Part shown: positions 23,740 through 31,624 of the stretch, in pieces
Position numbering within the stretch: position 1 is the stretch's first letter
Layout of the letters: the number at the start of each line of letters is the position of its first letter
Source: CAYJAD01 sp964370675
GTDB taxonomy: Bacteria; Desulfobacterota; Desulfovibrionia; Desulfovibrionales; Desulfovibrionaceae
Direction: 5' to 3'
DNA: 40,410 bases
Assembly: GCA_964370675.1 (NCBI GenBank)
Contig: CAYJKC010000017.1
Coordinates: forward strand, 1 to 40,410
The notes under the pieces: generated by a model
Told to the model about the DNA's origin: nothing
Database searches by the model: none
What the model saw: only the letters and a program-made list of their open reading frames with translations
Position numbers and translations under genes: made by a program

Positions 23740-23795
23740 ATGTAACCACTCTTTCTAATTTTCGTCATATTATCGTAACATGAAAAGGGCATAAA
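23740..23795 (+). promoter_or_regulatory. Multi-site Pho box and promoter of pstS
   Basis: Four 7-mers lie in 11-bp phase on the plus strand: ATGTAAC (23740), CTTTCTA (23751), TCGTCAT (23762) and TCGTAAC (23773). Three of the four resemble PhoB half-sites. A -10-like CATAAA (23790-23795) follows the last site by 10 bp, replacing the need for a -35. The predicted leader to pstS is about 170 nt, with no reading frame that looks real. Confidence 0.7.
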
Positions 23796-23973
23796 CACCT
23801 TGCTAGCACGAAGTCCTTAGGTCAAATGATCTTGTGTGACAGAGTAATTGTGAATAATTTTAGATTTTTGTACGTATTTTGTAAAGCAAAAATCATAACA
23901 AAGGTCAACAAACCAAAGAATAAGACTCACATAGGTGATGCTTATTTCATTAACCAAATGAGGAGTATTAAAA

Positions 23974-24789
23974 ATGAAGGTTTCTCGTTTTATTTTAGCT
24001 GCTTTACTAAGCCTTAGTTTAGCAAGTCCAGCTTTGGCTGCTGGTGAAGTTGTAATTAATGGTTCAACCACAGTTCTTCCAGTAGTACAAAAAACTGCTG
24101 AGGCATTTATGGAAGAAAATCCCAGTGCCGTAATTGCCATTTCTGGTGGCGGTTCAGGTAATGGTATTAAAGCTATTATTGACAATCTTTGTGATATTGC
24201 CATGGCTTCACGTGATATTAAATCAAGTGAAGTTAAGCTTGCTGAATCTAAAGGCATTAAACCAATGCGTCACGTTGTAGCAGTTGATGCATTAGTGCCT
24301 GCTGTGCATCCTTCTAATCCTGTAACAAATCTTACCGTTGCTCAATTAGCTGATATTTATATGGGCAAGGTAAAAAATTGGGAAGAAGTAGGCGGACCTG
24401 ATGCTAAGATTGTAGTTATTTCTCGTGATACATCTTCTGGCACCTATGAAACTTGGCAAGAAAAAATTCTTGGTAAAAAGCGCGTATCTCCTGCAGCTTT
24501 ATTGCAAGCTTCCAATGGTGCTGTTGTGCAAGCTGTTGCCAAGAACAAAAATGCTATTGGTTATATTGGTTATGGTTATGTTGACGGCAGCACTAAAACC
24601 GTTAGCGTTGATGGTTTTGAAGCTACTGCAGAAAATGCTCTATCAGGTAAATGGCCAATCGCTCGTGAACTTTATTTATTCACCAATGGCGAACCACAAG
24701 GTCCTGCTAAGGCTTTTATTGATTACCTTGTAGGAAGCAAGGGGCAAGCCCTAGTTAAAGAGGTGGGCTTTATCCCCTTGTCTAAATAA
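23974..24789 (+). CDS. pstS: Periplasmic phosphate-binding protein PstS
   Basis: This protein captures phosphate in the periplasm for PstCA. It is 271 aa with a signal peptide (residues 1-22, cleaved after ALA). Phosphate-contact motifs are NGSTTVLPVVQ, ISGGGSGNGIKAI, IAMASRDIK and VISRDTSSGTYETW. The short form (about 270 aa) is the type common outside the enterobacteria. GAGGAG lies upstream of the ATG, after a leader of about 170 nt from the Pho-box promoter. A hairpin between pstS and pstC may give pstS a higher transcript level, as needed for a binding protein. Confidence 0.95.
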   Translation: MKVSRFILAALLSLSLASPALAAGEVVINGSTTVLPVVQKTAEAFMEENPSAVIAISGGGSGNGIKAIIDNLCDIAMASRDIKSSEVKLAESKGIKPMRHVVAVDALVPAVHPSNPVTNLTVAQLADIYMGKVKNWEEVGGPDAKIVVISRDTSSGTYETWQEKILGKKRVSPAALLQASNGAVVQAVAKNKNAIGYIGYGYVDGSTKTVSVDGFEATAENALSGKWPIARELYLFTNGEPQGPAKAFIDYLVGSKGQALVKEVGFIPLSK

Positions 24790-24814
24790 GCTGACTAGTG
24801 TATGATTGGCTCCT

Positions 24815-24844
24815 CTAAGCAAAGAGGAGTCAATTATCAAATTA
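24815..24844 (+). terminator. Hairpin between pstS and pstC (attenuator or mRNA-stabiliser)
   Basis: Arms ATTGGCTCCTCT (24815-24826) and AGAGGAGTCAAT (24833-24844) pair over 12 bp with one G-U, around a 6-nt loop. No T-run follows, so it may protect the pstS 3' end rather than terminate. Confidence 0.55.
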
Positions 24845-24870
24845 TAAAGTCATTTATGAGTATTTGATTT

Positions 24871-24889
24871 GTGTTGATTTAATCAACAC
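24871..24889. promoter_or_regulatory. 19-nt palindrome upstream of pstC
   Basis: GTGTTGATT and AATCAACAC flank a single T, followed by CTTTT. It could be an operator or a weak terminator. A TTGACT (24892-24897) follows, with TAATAT at 24917-24922 (19-bp spacing), a possible weak promoter for pstCA. Confidence 0.35.
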
Positions 24890-24949
24890 TTTTGACTCTC
24901 CGTACTATAATTGTGCTAATATAAATACTTACCTTGCCTTAGGATGGAT

Positions 24950-25825
24950 ATGAAAGAAAGAGTTATACACTTTTTACTGGGCTTGGCAGCGACCTTCTCC
25001 TTAGTTTCATTATTGGGCATTATGCTCTTTTTATTTTATGAAGGATTGCCCATATTTGATACTGTTCCTGTAACTTCTTTTCTCTTTGGTGAGTGGTGGT
25101 ATCCCACTTCTGATCCCCCTGATTTTGGTATTTTCCCGCTACTTATGGGGTCATTTGCTGTAACCATAATGGCCTCATTAATTGCTGTTCCTTTAGGAGT
25201 GCTTACAGCTGCCTATTTAACAGAAATTGCTTCAAGCTCTGTGCGTCGAGTGGTTAAACCCTTTGTTGAGTTGCTTGCAGCGTTACCTTCTGTTGTTATA
25301 GGTTTTTTTGGTATGGTAGTAGTGGCTCCACTTTTACAAGATTACTTAGGGGCAGCTACGGGCTTAAACTTATTTAATGCTGGTTTAATGCTTGCTTTTA
25401 TGAGTGTTCCTACCATTTGTTCTGTGGCAGAAGATGCACTTTTTGCTGTGCCTGTTGCTTTGCGCGAAGCATCACTTGCTCTTGGGGCCACGCGCTGGGA
25501 AACAACCATCAAGGTGGTTTTGCCAGCGGCACTTTCTGGCATCGGTACAGCCATCATGCTTGGTATGTCCAGAGCCATTGGCGAAACCATGGTTGTATTA
25601 ATGGTGGCAGGTGGAGCAGGGCTTATTCCTACTTCTATATTTGATCCAGTAAGACCAATGCCAGCCTCCATTGCCGCAGAAATGGCAGAAGCTCCCTATC
25701 GTGGAGAGCACTATTTTGCACTTTTTGCCATTGGCATGATGCTTTTTCTTTTTACACTTTGCTTTAACATGATTGCCCAACATATTGCTGAAAAGCATAA
25801 GCAAGTGGGCAGCTCGAGCCTGTGA
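24950..25825 (+). CDS. pstC: Phosphate ABC transporter permease PstC
   Basis: This is a membrane subunit of the phosphate importer, about 291 aa. Six hydrophobic helices are visible, with PstC-type motifs FGIFPLLMGSFAVTIMASLIAVPLG, LLAALPSVVIGFFGMVVVAPLL and the ATPase-contact loop REASLALGATRWETTIKVVLPAALSGI. I chose ATG 24950 because AGGA (24941-24944) is correctly spaced for it; an in-frame ATG at 24944 overlaps that site. It starts 160 bp after pstS, beyond a hairpin and a palindrome, and is followed by pstA after 7 bp. Confidence 0.93.
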   Translation: MKERVIHFLLGLAATFSLVSLLGIMLFLFYEGLPIFDTVPVTSFLFGEWWYPTSDPPDFGIFPLLMGSFAVTIMASLIAVPLGVLTAAYLTEIASSSVRRVVKPFVELLAALPSVVIGFFGMVVVAPLLQDYLGAATGLNLFNAGLMLAFMSVPTICSVAEDALFAVPVALREASLALGATRWETTIKVVLPAALSGIGTAIMLGMSRAIGETMVVLMVAGGAGLIPTSIFDPVRPMPASIAAEMAEAPYRGEHYFALFAIGMMLFLFTLCFNMIAQHIAEKHKQVGSSSL

Positions 25826-25832
25826 GGTTTGC

Positions 25833-26699
25833 ATGAAGTTTGCTGTATCTAGTAATAAACGCTTAATGCGTGAACGCTATATGTTTGGTATATTGCGCCT
25901 TGCAGCCATTATAAATGTTGGTGCATTGCTTGTCATTTGTGTATTTCTAGCTGTACAAGGTCTTCCTGCCATTAGCTGGGAATTTTTAACCGAGCCGCCT
26001 AAGCGCATGATGACTGAAGGTGGTATTTGGCCATGTATTGTTGGAACTTTCTTGCTTTCCATAGGTGCCATATCCATCTCATTTCCGCTTGGTGTAGCCT
26101 CTGCCATTTACTTGCATGAATATGCAGGTCGTACAGCTTTTGCTCGCTATATTAGGCTTGGTGTAAATAATCTTGCTGGTGTGCCTTCGGTAGTCTTTGG
26201 TCTTTTTGGTTTAGCATTTTTCGTAACCTTTATGGGTATGGGTGTAAGCTTGCTTGCTGGTGTTTTGACCCTAGCTGTATTATCCTTACCTGTAATTATT
26301 GGCACTGCTGAAGAAGCTTTGCGCACAGTGCCAGACACATATCGTGAGGCATCTCTTGCACTTGGTGCTACTAAATGGCAAACTATTTCGCGTGTGGTTA
26401 TGCCTGCTGCAACTCCTGGCATGCTTACAGGTGCTATACTTGGTATTTCTCGTGCTGCTGGTGAAACGGCGGCTATTATGTTTACTGCTGCAGTTTTTTA
26501 TACTCCAAAAGAGCCTGATTCCATTTTTAGCTCAGTTATGGCATTACCATATCACATGTATGTGCTTGCAACGGCCGGTACCGAAATTGAAAAAACGCGC
26601 CCCTTGCAATATGGTACAGCATTAGTGCTCATATTGCTTGTACTTGGTATGAACTTGGCTGCCATTTATTTACGTGACCGTATGCAAAAACAACGTTAA
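25833..26699 (+). CDS. pstA: Phosphate ABC transporter permease PstA
   Basis: This is the second membrane subunit of the phosphate importer. ATG 25833 has GAGG a few nt upstream and gives 288 aa; a longer frame from 25773 would overlap pstC by 53 bp and lacks such support. Motifs include GGIWPCIVGTFLLSIGAISISFPLGVASAIYL, NLAGVPSVVFGLFGLAFFV and the contact loop REASLALGATKWQTISRVVMPAATPGM. The remaining components, PstB and PhoU, are on the opposite strand. A long hairpin with a T-run lies 84 bp downstream. Confidence 0.94.
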   Translation: MKFAVSSNKRLMRERYMFGILRLAAIINVGALLVICVFLAVQGLPAISWEFLTEPPKRMMTEGGIWPCIVGTFLLSIGAISISFPLGVASAIYLHEYAGRTAFARYIRLGVNNLAGVPSVVFGLFGLAFFVTFMGMGVSLLAGVLTLAVLSLPVIIGTAEEALRTVPDTYREASLALGATKWQTISRVVMPAATPGMLTGAILGISRAAGETAAIMFTAAVFYTPKEPDSIFSSVMALPYHMYVLATAGTEIEKTRPLQYGTALVLILLVLGMNLAAIYLRDRMQKQR

Positions 26700-26782
26700 C
26701 TCTTCATAAATTAAGGTAAAATGTTTATAACTTTGCGAGATAGAATAAGTAGAATTATATATTTTTAATTAGAAAATTATAG

Positions 26783-26867
26783 AAAATAAGGCTTGATAAA
26801 GGTTTTTCGCGATTTGGCACTTACAATGTGTTCAATATCACGAAAGTTTATCAAGCCTTATTTTTTT
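26783..26867 (+). terminator. Long structured hairpin with T-run after pstA
   Basis: Outer arms of 18 bp (26783-26800 and 26847-26864) are perfect complements. Within them TTTCGCGAT and ATCACGAAA pair with one mismatch, and TTGGCAC and GTGTTCAA pair with a bulge, so nearly the whole 85 nt folds into one stem. Seven T follow (26861-26867). It can terminate pstSCA, but is longer than other terminators here and may be a small RNA or processed 3' end. Confidence 0.75.
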
Positions 26868-26987
26868 ACATATCAAAGGCAAAAGTAGGCAAATCGGAAT
26901 CACCTGGGTATTGCATATCTAAATTGCATTTTAATATTGAAAAAAATATTATTACATTTTATCATGAGGTAAATAGGAGTTGTGCGC

Positions 26988-28034
26988 ATGTATATAATAA
27001 AAAATTGTTTATTTTTGTTTGTGTTATCGCTTTTAGTATCTTGTGCAAAAACAGATGTTTCGGTTATGGATAGTAGTGCTGTGGGGCATAGTAATATCCA
27101 TGTGGTTTTTGTAAATGATTCTTTGGATGACCACTTAGACGTTGGCACTTATTTTATTGAAGCATTCCAAGATTATGGTGTTTCTGCCAGTAGGGAAGCC
27201 CCTGAACAAGAAGCTCCTAGCGAAGGTACTGGCAGCGGCTTTGTTGTGGCAGATGGATATTGGATGACTAATCATCATGTAATAGATGGGGCTAAAAAAA
27301 TAACTATTAGTGTTGCTGGCTCTGTTCATCCAGCAACAGTTGTAGATAGTGATAAGCACCTTGATCTTGCTTTATTAAAAGCTTCCACTGTTGGTTTGCG
27401 TCCCTTTGAAATTAGCGAGGCTAAGCTTGGGCAAGATATTTTTGCCATAGGCTATCCCATGCCAGATATTCTTAGCAGTAAAGCGCGTATTACCTCTGGT
27501 CTTGTATCTAGCTTAGAAGGGCTAGAGGGCGATGGTAATAATATACAAATTTCTGCTCCTATTCAGCCAGGAAATTCTGGTGGACCCGTAGTATCAAAGG
27601 ATTGGGACGTGGTAGGGGTTGCTGTAAGTACTGCTTCTACCTTAAAAATGGCAACGCGCTCAGGAACCATTCCACAAGGGCTTAATTTTGCAGTATCTCC
27701 CAATCACGTCAAAGGGTTTTTGGTGCAAAATGGTATTCAAGCACAAGGTCCATATGTAAGCAGTATGGAAGAAGCCATTGCCAGTAGTGGACTTATTTGG
27801 AGCGGTCAAACTGAAACAAAAAGTCGAAAACGCACATACTTAGCAAAGTATAGTTATACTGTGTTATGGGACAACTTACATTATCATATCAGGCTATTAA
27901 CCGTAAGAATTGTGGATGCACAAACTGGTAAGACCATTGTAACTTCAAGAACGAAAAGCCCCAATTTGGGTGTGGAAATCCCTGTAGAGCAAGCTGCTAA
28001 GGATATACTTAAAAAACTTGGGCTTGTTAGCTAA
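26988..28034 (+). CDS. Trypsin-like serine protease lipoprotein
   Basis: From ATG 26988 (AGGAG 8 nt upstream; a GTG at 26982 is too close) the protein is 348 aa. The signal peptide ends in LLVSC, so Cys19 is probably lipidated. A DegP-like chymotrypsin-fold domain (about 80-250) has a complete triad: His97 in TNHHVID, Asp126 in KHLDLALLK and Ser197 in QPGNSGGPV. No PDZ domain follows. Instead there is a C-terminal region of about 95 residues, with a strand-rich segment (SYTVLWDNLHYHIRLLTVRIVDAQTGKTIV) that I do not recognise. It stands alone between the pst hairpin and a terminator. A role in envelope quality control or processing is inferred only from fold and location. Confidence 0.85.
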   Translation: MYIIKNCLFLFVLSLLVSCAKTDVSVMDSSAVGHSNIHVVFVNDSLDDHLDVGTYFIEAFQDYGVSASREAPEQEAPSEGTGSGFVVADGYWMTNHHVIDGAKKITISVAGSVHPATVVDSDKHLDLALLKASTVGLRPFEISEAKLGQDIFAIGYPMPDILSSKARITSGLVSSLEGLEGDGNNIQISAPIQPGNSGGPVVSKDWDVVGVAVSTASTLKMATRSGTIPQGLNFAVSPNHVKGFLVQNGIQAQGPYVSSMEEAIASSGLIWSGQTETKSRKRTYLAKYSYTVLWDNLHYHIRLLTVRIVDAQTGKTIVTSRTKSPNLGVEIPVEQAAKDILKKLGLVS

Positions 28035-28038
28035 ATTT

Positions 28039-28072
28039 ATGCCATGACATTGATGTGTCATGGCATTTTTTT
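28039..28072 (+). terminator. Intrinsic terminator after the protease gene
   Basis: ATGCCATGACA (28039-28049) and its perfect complement (28056-28066) enclose a 6-nt loop, followed by seven T. It lies between the converging protease gene and rsmG. Confidence 0.92.
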
Positions 28073-28077
28073 CATTG

Positions 28078-28743
28078 CTATGCTTTTTGCTGCACAGCCC
28101 ATAGAATGCGCGTGCTGTGTTCAACCTGATAGCTTTGTTCATTTAACAAGTGCCAGCCAAGTTTATCTAGCTCTTTTATGGGTGCAGGCTCAAGGCTTAA
28201 AAATATGACTTTCCCTAAAGGGTCCATATGGTCTTTAATTAATGAAAGAACATCTTTCCAGGGCATAAAGGCTCGACTTATCACCATATGCGCCGGTTTT
28301 ATCTGTGTGAAAAACTCCTCTGCTCTGCCTTGAAAAACATAGGTTTGGTTAAGTTTTATTCTGGTCAGTACAGTTTGTAGAAAAAGGGCTCTTTTTTCAC
28401 GTGCTTCAACAAGATAATAATGTCCCTCATCCCAAAGCATACGCAATACAATACCAGGCAGACCTGCCCCAGCTCCTAAATCCCAACACATGGGCTTATC
28501 AGCCAAATTTATTGATTTTAAAAAATTGGCTACATAAAATGAATCAATTAAAAGCTTTGTTAAGCAATCTTGCCAATGTCTAGCACCTACAAGGTTCATG
28601 GATTTATTCCATTGCATAAGCAAACTTAAATATAATTCAATACTTGGCAAAATTTGTTCAGGGACGTGTACACTTAGTTTGTCACAAGCTAATTTTAATG
28701 TTTCGGTATTGAGAGGCAGTATGTTTGACTTTGCTTTTATCAT
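28078..28743 (-). CDS. rsmG: 16S rRNA m7G527 methyltransferase RsmG
   Basis: RsmG (GidB) adds the N7-methyl group to G527 of 16S rRNA using SAM; its loss gives low-level streptomycin resistance in several bacteria. The 221-aa protein has the N-terminal helical part with LLMQWNKSMNLVGAR, then the Rossmann fold: motif I WDLGAGAGLPGIVL (about 89-102), VEAREKRALFLQ, GRAEEFF and VISRAF. These are all in RsmG order. It is a single-gene leftward unit, divergent from fabD. In many bacteria it sits next to mnmG/gidA, which is not present here. Confidence 0.94.
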   Translation of the reverse strand: MIKAKSNILPLNTETLKLACDKLSVHVPEQILPSIELYLSLLMQWNKSMNLVGARHWQDCLTKLLIDSFYVANFLKSINLADKPMCWDLGAGAGLPGIVLRMLWDEGHYYLVEAREKRALFLQTVLTRIKLNQTYVFQGRAEEFFTQIKPAHMVISRAFMPWKDVLSLIKDHMDPLGKVIFLSLEPAPIKELDKLGWHLLNEQSYQVEHSTRILWAVQQKA

Positions 28744-28880
28744 TGTGTTTATTAAATAGTTATTGGTTTATTATAAAAAAAAATATTTCTTCATAATTTT
28801 TAAGTAGCTTGGCAAAGCTAACTTTTCAGTGCTGAATATCATTTTTATTTTTTATATAGTAAAGTTCTAGGCAAAATACG

Positions 28881-28908
28881 TTTGCAATCTACACAATACC
28901 TCTATAAT
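28881..28908 (+). promoter_or_regulatory. Sigma-70-type promoter of fabD
   Basis: TTTGCA (28881-28886) and TATAAT (28903-28908) are 16 bp apart, placing the start near 28915 and leaving a leader of about 60 nt. CTTGCAAG (28915-28922) and ATACAA/TTGTAT (28924-28939) are small symmetric sites at and just after the start, possible operators. Confidence 0.6.
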
Positions 28909-28973
28909 TCAATACTTGCAAGCATACAAAGACTTGTATATATTGTCGGGATAATTTTTTAAACGGAGTTTTT

Positions 28974-29903
28974 ATGTCAACTCTTGCATTATTGTTTCCT
29001 GGTCAAGGCGCGCAGGAACTTGGTATGGGGCGTGATCTTGCTGAGCATTCTAATGATGCCATGCAAATGTGGAAAAAGGCCGAACGCATTAGCAATTTAC
29101 CCTTACGTGAAATTTATTGGGATGGTGATGATAATGCCATGGCAGACACACGTGCTTTGCAACCTGCCTTAACTGTTGTAAATTTAAGTTTGTGGCAAGC
29201 TTTGGCTGGGCGTTGTAAACCCATGTGTACTGCTGGTCATAGTCTTGGTGAATATGCTTGTCTTGCTGCTAGTGGTGCATTGGATTTAGATAGTGTGCTT
29301 GAGCTTGTAAGTTTGCGTGGTCAACTTATGGCTGAGGCAGATCCAGCAGGTGTTGGGGCCATGGCTGCCGTGGTGAAGCTTGACCTTAGCACGGTGCAAA
29401 CCTTGGTGGAAGAAAGCGCTAAAGAAGATCTTTTGCGTATTGCCAACTATAATACTCCAGCACAGTTTGTGGTAAGTGGGCAAAGTGATGCTGTTAATCG
29501 AATTTTAGGTCTTGTGAAAGAACACAAGGGCCGTGCCATTATGTTAAAGGTTAGTGGTGCTTTTCATAGTCCACTCATGCAAGAAGCTTCTGCAGAGCTT
29601 GGGCCGCGTTTGCAAAAAGCTAATTGGCAAAATCCGCGATTTGCGGTTTATTGCAATGTTCATGGTAAGGCTGTTACCGATGCTGATAGTTTGCGTAAAT
29701 GCATGGTTGAGCAAATGACATCATCAGTGTTGTGGATAGATACCATGCAAAATCAATGGCAAGATGGTGCACGTAGCTTTTTGGAAGTTGGTCCAAAGGC
29801 TGTACTATCTAAAATGGTTGCCCCATGTTTAAACCCTGTTACCGATGCAGAAATTACGACCAATTGCATTAGTAACCTTGAACAAATAAACTCTTGGGTT
29901 TAA
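28974..29903 (+). CDS. fabD: Malonyl-CoA:ACP transacylase FabD
   Basis: This enzyme loads malonyl groups onto acyl carrier protein for fatty acid synthesis. The 309-aa length equals that of E. coli FabD. FPGQGAQELGMG (8-19) is the oxyanion-side motif, AGHSLGEYACL places the nucleophile Ser90, and VSGAFHSPLM places the catalytic His198. The malonate-binding Arg is within LVSLRGQLM (Arg115). GGAG (28965-28968) is 5 nt before the ATG. It lies 14 bp before argS and away from the usual fabH-fabD-fabG-acpP cluster. Confidence 0.96.
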   Translation: MSTLALLFPGQGAQELGMGRDLAEHSNDAMQMWKKAERISNLPLREIYWDGDDNAMADTRALQPALTVVNLSLWQALAGRCKPMCTAGHSLGEYACLAASGALDLDSVLELVSLRGQLMAEADPAGVGAMAAVVKLDLSTVQTLVEESAKEDLLRIANYNTPAQFVVSGQSDAVNRILGLVKEHKGRAIMLKVSGAFHSPLMQEASAELGPRLQKANWQNPRFAVYCNVHGKAVTDADSLRKCMVEQMTSSVLWIDTMQNQWQDGARSFLEVGPKAVLSKMVAPCLNPVTDAEITTNCISNLEQINSWV

Positions 29904-29917
29904 GTAGGTTAATATAG

Positions 29918-31570
29918 ATGCAAAGTGTGTTGATTGCTAATGCATTACAAAAGATAGTTGAAGATATGGGGCTTACTTGGTCTCCAAAAGTTGTTATTGA
30001 ACCACCACGAGATACCAAGCATGGTGGTGATTTTGCAGCTAATGTGGCCATGGTTTTAGCAAAGGATGCCAAGATGGCACCACGTGCTTTGGCTGAAAAA
30101 TTGCTTGAGCCCATTAAGGCTTTGGACTTTGTGGCAGATGTAAGCGTGGCAGGACCTGGCTTTTTAAATATAACTCTTTGCCATGAAGTTTGGCATAAGG
30201 TTATTATGGATATTGAAGCACAAGGTCAAAATTACGGTAAGAATAACCTTGGTCAAGGTAAAAAAACTCAAGTAGAATTTGTTTCTGCTAACCCTACCGG
30301 TCCCTTGCACATAGGCCATGGCCGCGGAGCAGCCGTGGGTGATAGCATAGCCCGCATTTTGCGCTTTTGTGGTTATGACGTGCAGACAGAGTATTATATT
30401 AATGACGTAGGCATTCAAATGAATATTTTAGGTCTTTCAGTGTGGCTGCGTGCAAGAGAGCTTAAAAATTTGTCTGTTGAATGGCCAGATCAATATTACC
30501 GCGGTGAATATATTATTGATATTGCAAAAGAATTACTTTTAGAGCAAGAAAACTTATTAGACCTTCCAGCTGAAGAAGGGCAACATATTTGTTATAAATA
30601 TGCTATGCAAAGTATTCTTGATGGCATAAAGCAAGATTTAATGGATTTTCAGGTGCATCATGATGTGTGGTTTTCAGAAAAATCACTTGTAAATCAAGGT
30701 GCTGTTGAGCAAAGTTTTGCAAAATTAGCTAAGGCTCAGCTTAGTTATGAAAGTGATGGGGCCTTGTGGTTTGCTACTACGAAATACGGTGATGATAAAG
30801 ACCGTGTTTTGAAGAAATCTGATGGATCATTAACCTATTTTGCATCAGATATTGCCTATCATAATGAAAAGTATGAGCGTGGCTTTGACTATGTTATTGA
30901 CGCATGGGGTGCAGATCATCACGGTTATATACCTAGAATGCGCGCAGCTATTGCTGCCATAGGACGTGAGCAAAAAGATTTTGATGTGGTGCTGATACAA
31001 TTAGTCAACTTATTAAAAAATGGTCAAAATATTAGCATGTCCACTAGGGCAGGCACTTTTGAAACTCTTGCCGATGTGGTTAAAGAAGTGGGCGTTGATG
31101 CCGCAAGGTTTATGTTTTTATCGCGCAAAAGTGATAGCCCACTTGATTTTGATTTAGAACTTGTAAAGCAACGTAGTATGGATAACCCTGTCTATTATGT
31201 GCAATATGCTCATGCGCGTATTTGTGCTTTATTGCGTCGCGGGGCAGAGCGTGGCATTGTATTAGATAATTCTACAGATATAAATGCACTATCTTGCCTT
31301 ACGCATGTTGATGATTTGGGTCTTGTGCGTATGGCTGCAAGGTTTAGCAGTGTATTAGAGTCTGCGGCTTCTAATTTGGCAGTGCATCATATTGGCAGCT
31401 ATTTATCTGAAATGGCAGGAGCTTTGCACAGCTACTATGCCAAGCATCATGTGGTGCAAGAAGAAGATATGGATTTAAGCCGTGCGCGTTTGGTGCTTTT
31501 AAGAGCTGTGGGTCAAGTATTTGCTAATGGATTGTCATTACTTGGAGTTTCTGCACCTGAAACTATGTAA
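29918..31570 (+). CDS. argS: Arginyl-tRNA synthetase ArgS
   Basis: This class I synthetase charges tRNA-Arg. The 550-aa chain has the N-terminal ArgS-specific domain (1-110), SANPTGPLHIGHGRGAAVGD with HIGH at 131-134, the AWGADHHGYI block, and NGQNISMSTRAGTFETL in place of a canonical KMSKS (common in ArgS). The C-terminal DALR domain ends LLGVSAPETM, a typical ArgS end. It follows fabD by 14 bp and is followed after 54 bp by a SPOR protein gene and the mla genes; no terminator lies between, so the block may be one long transcript. Confidence 0.97.
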   Translation: MQSVLIANALQKIVEDMGLTWSPKVVIEPPRDTKHGGDFAANVAMVLAKDAKMAPRALAEKLLEPIKALDFVADVSVAGPGFLNITLCHEVWHKVIMDIEAQGQNYGKNNLGQGKKTQVEFVSANPTGPLHIGHGRGAAVGDSIARILRFCGYDVQTEYYINDVGIQMNILGLSVWLRARELKNLSVEWPDQYYRGEYIIDIAKELLLEQENLLDLPAEEGQHICYKYAMQSILDGIKQDLMDFQVHHDVWFSEKSLVNQGAVEQSFAKLAKAQLSYESDGALWFATTKYGDDKDRVLKKSDGSLTYFASDIAYHNEKYERGFDYVIDAWGADHHGYIPRMRAAIAAIGREQKDFDVVLIQLVNLLKNGQNISMSTRAGTFETLADVVKEVGVDAARFMFLSRKSDSPLDFDLELVKQRSMDNPVYYVQYAHARICALLRRGAERGIVLDNSTDINALSCLTHVDDLGLVRMAARFSSVLESAASNLAVHHIGSYLSEMAGALHSYYAKHHVVQEEDMDLSRARLVLLRAVGQVFANGLSLLGVSAPETM

Positions 31571-31624
31571 GGTGTGAAAATAAACAGGTTAAAAATCATA
31601 CTGGTTTAATTTGGCAGGAAGAAC

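Noticed and set aside
23826..24017. Small plus-strand frame in the pstS leader
   Set aside because: It overlaps the pstS signal peptide out of frame, lacks a ribosome site and has no recognisable sequence.
23817..24257. 146-aa minus-strand frame over the pstS leader and start
   Set aside because: It is antisense to clear pstS sequence and has no independent support.
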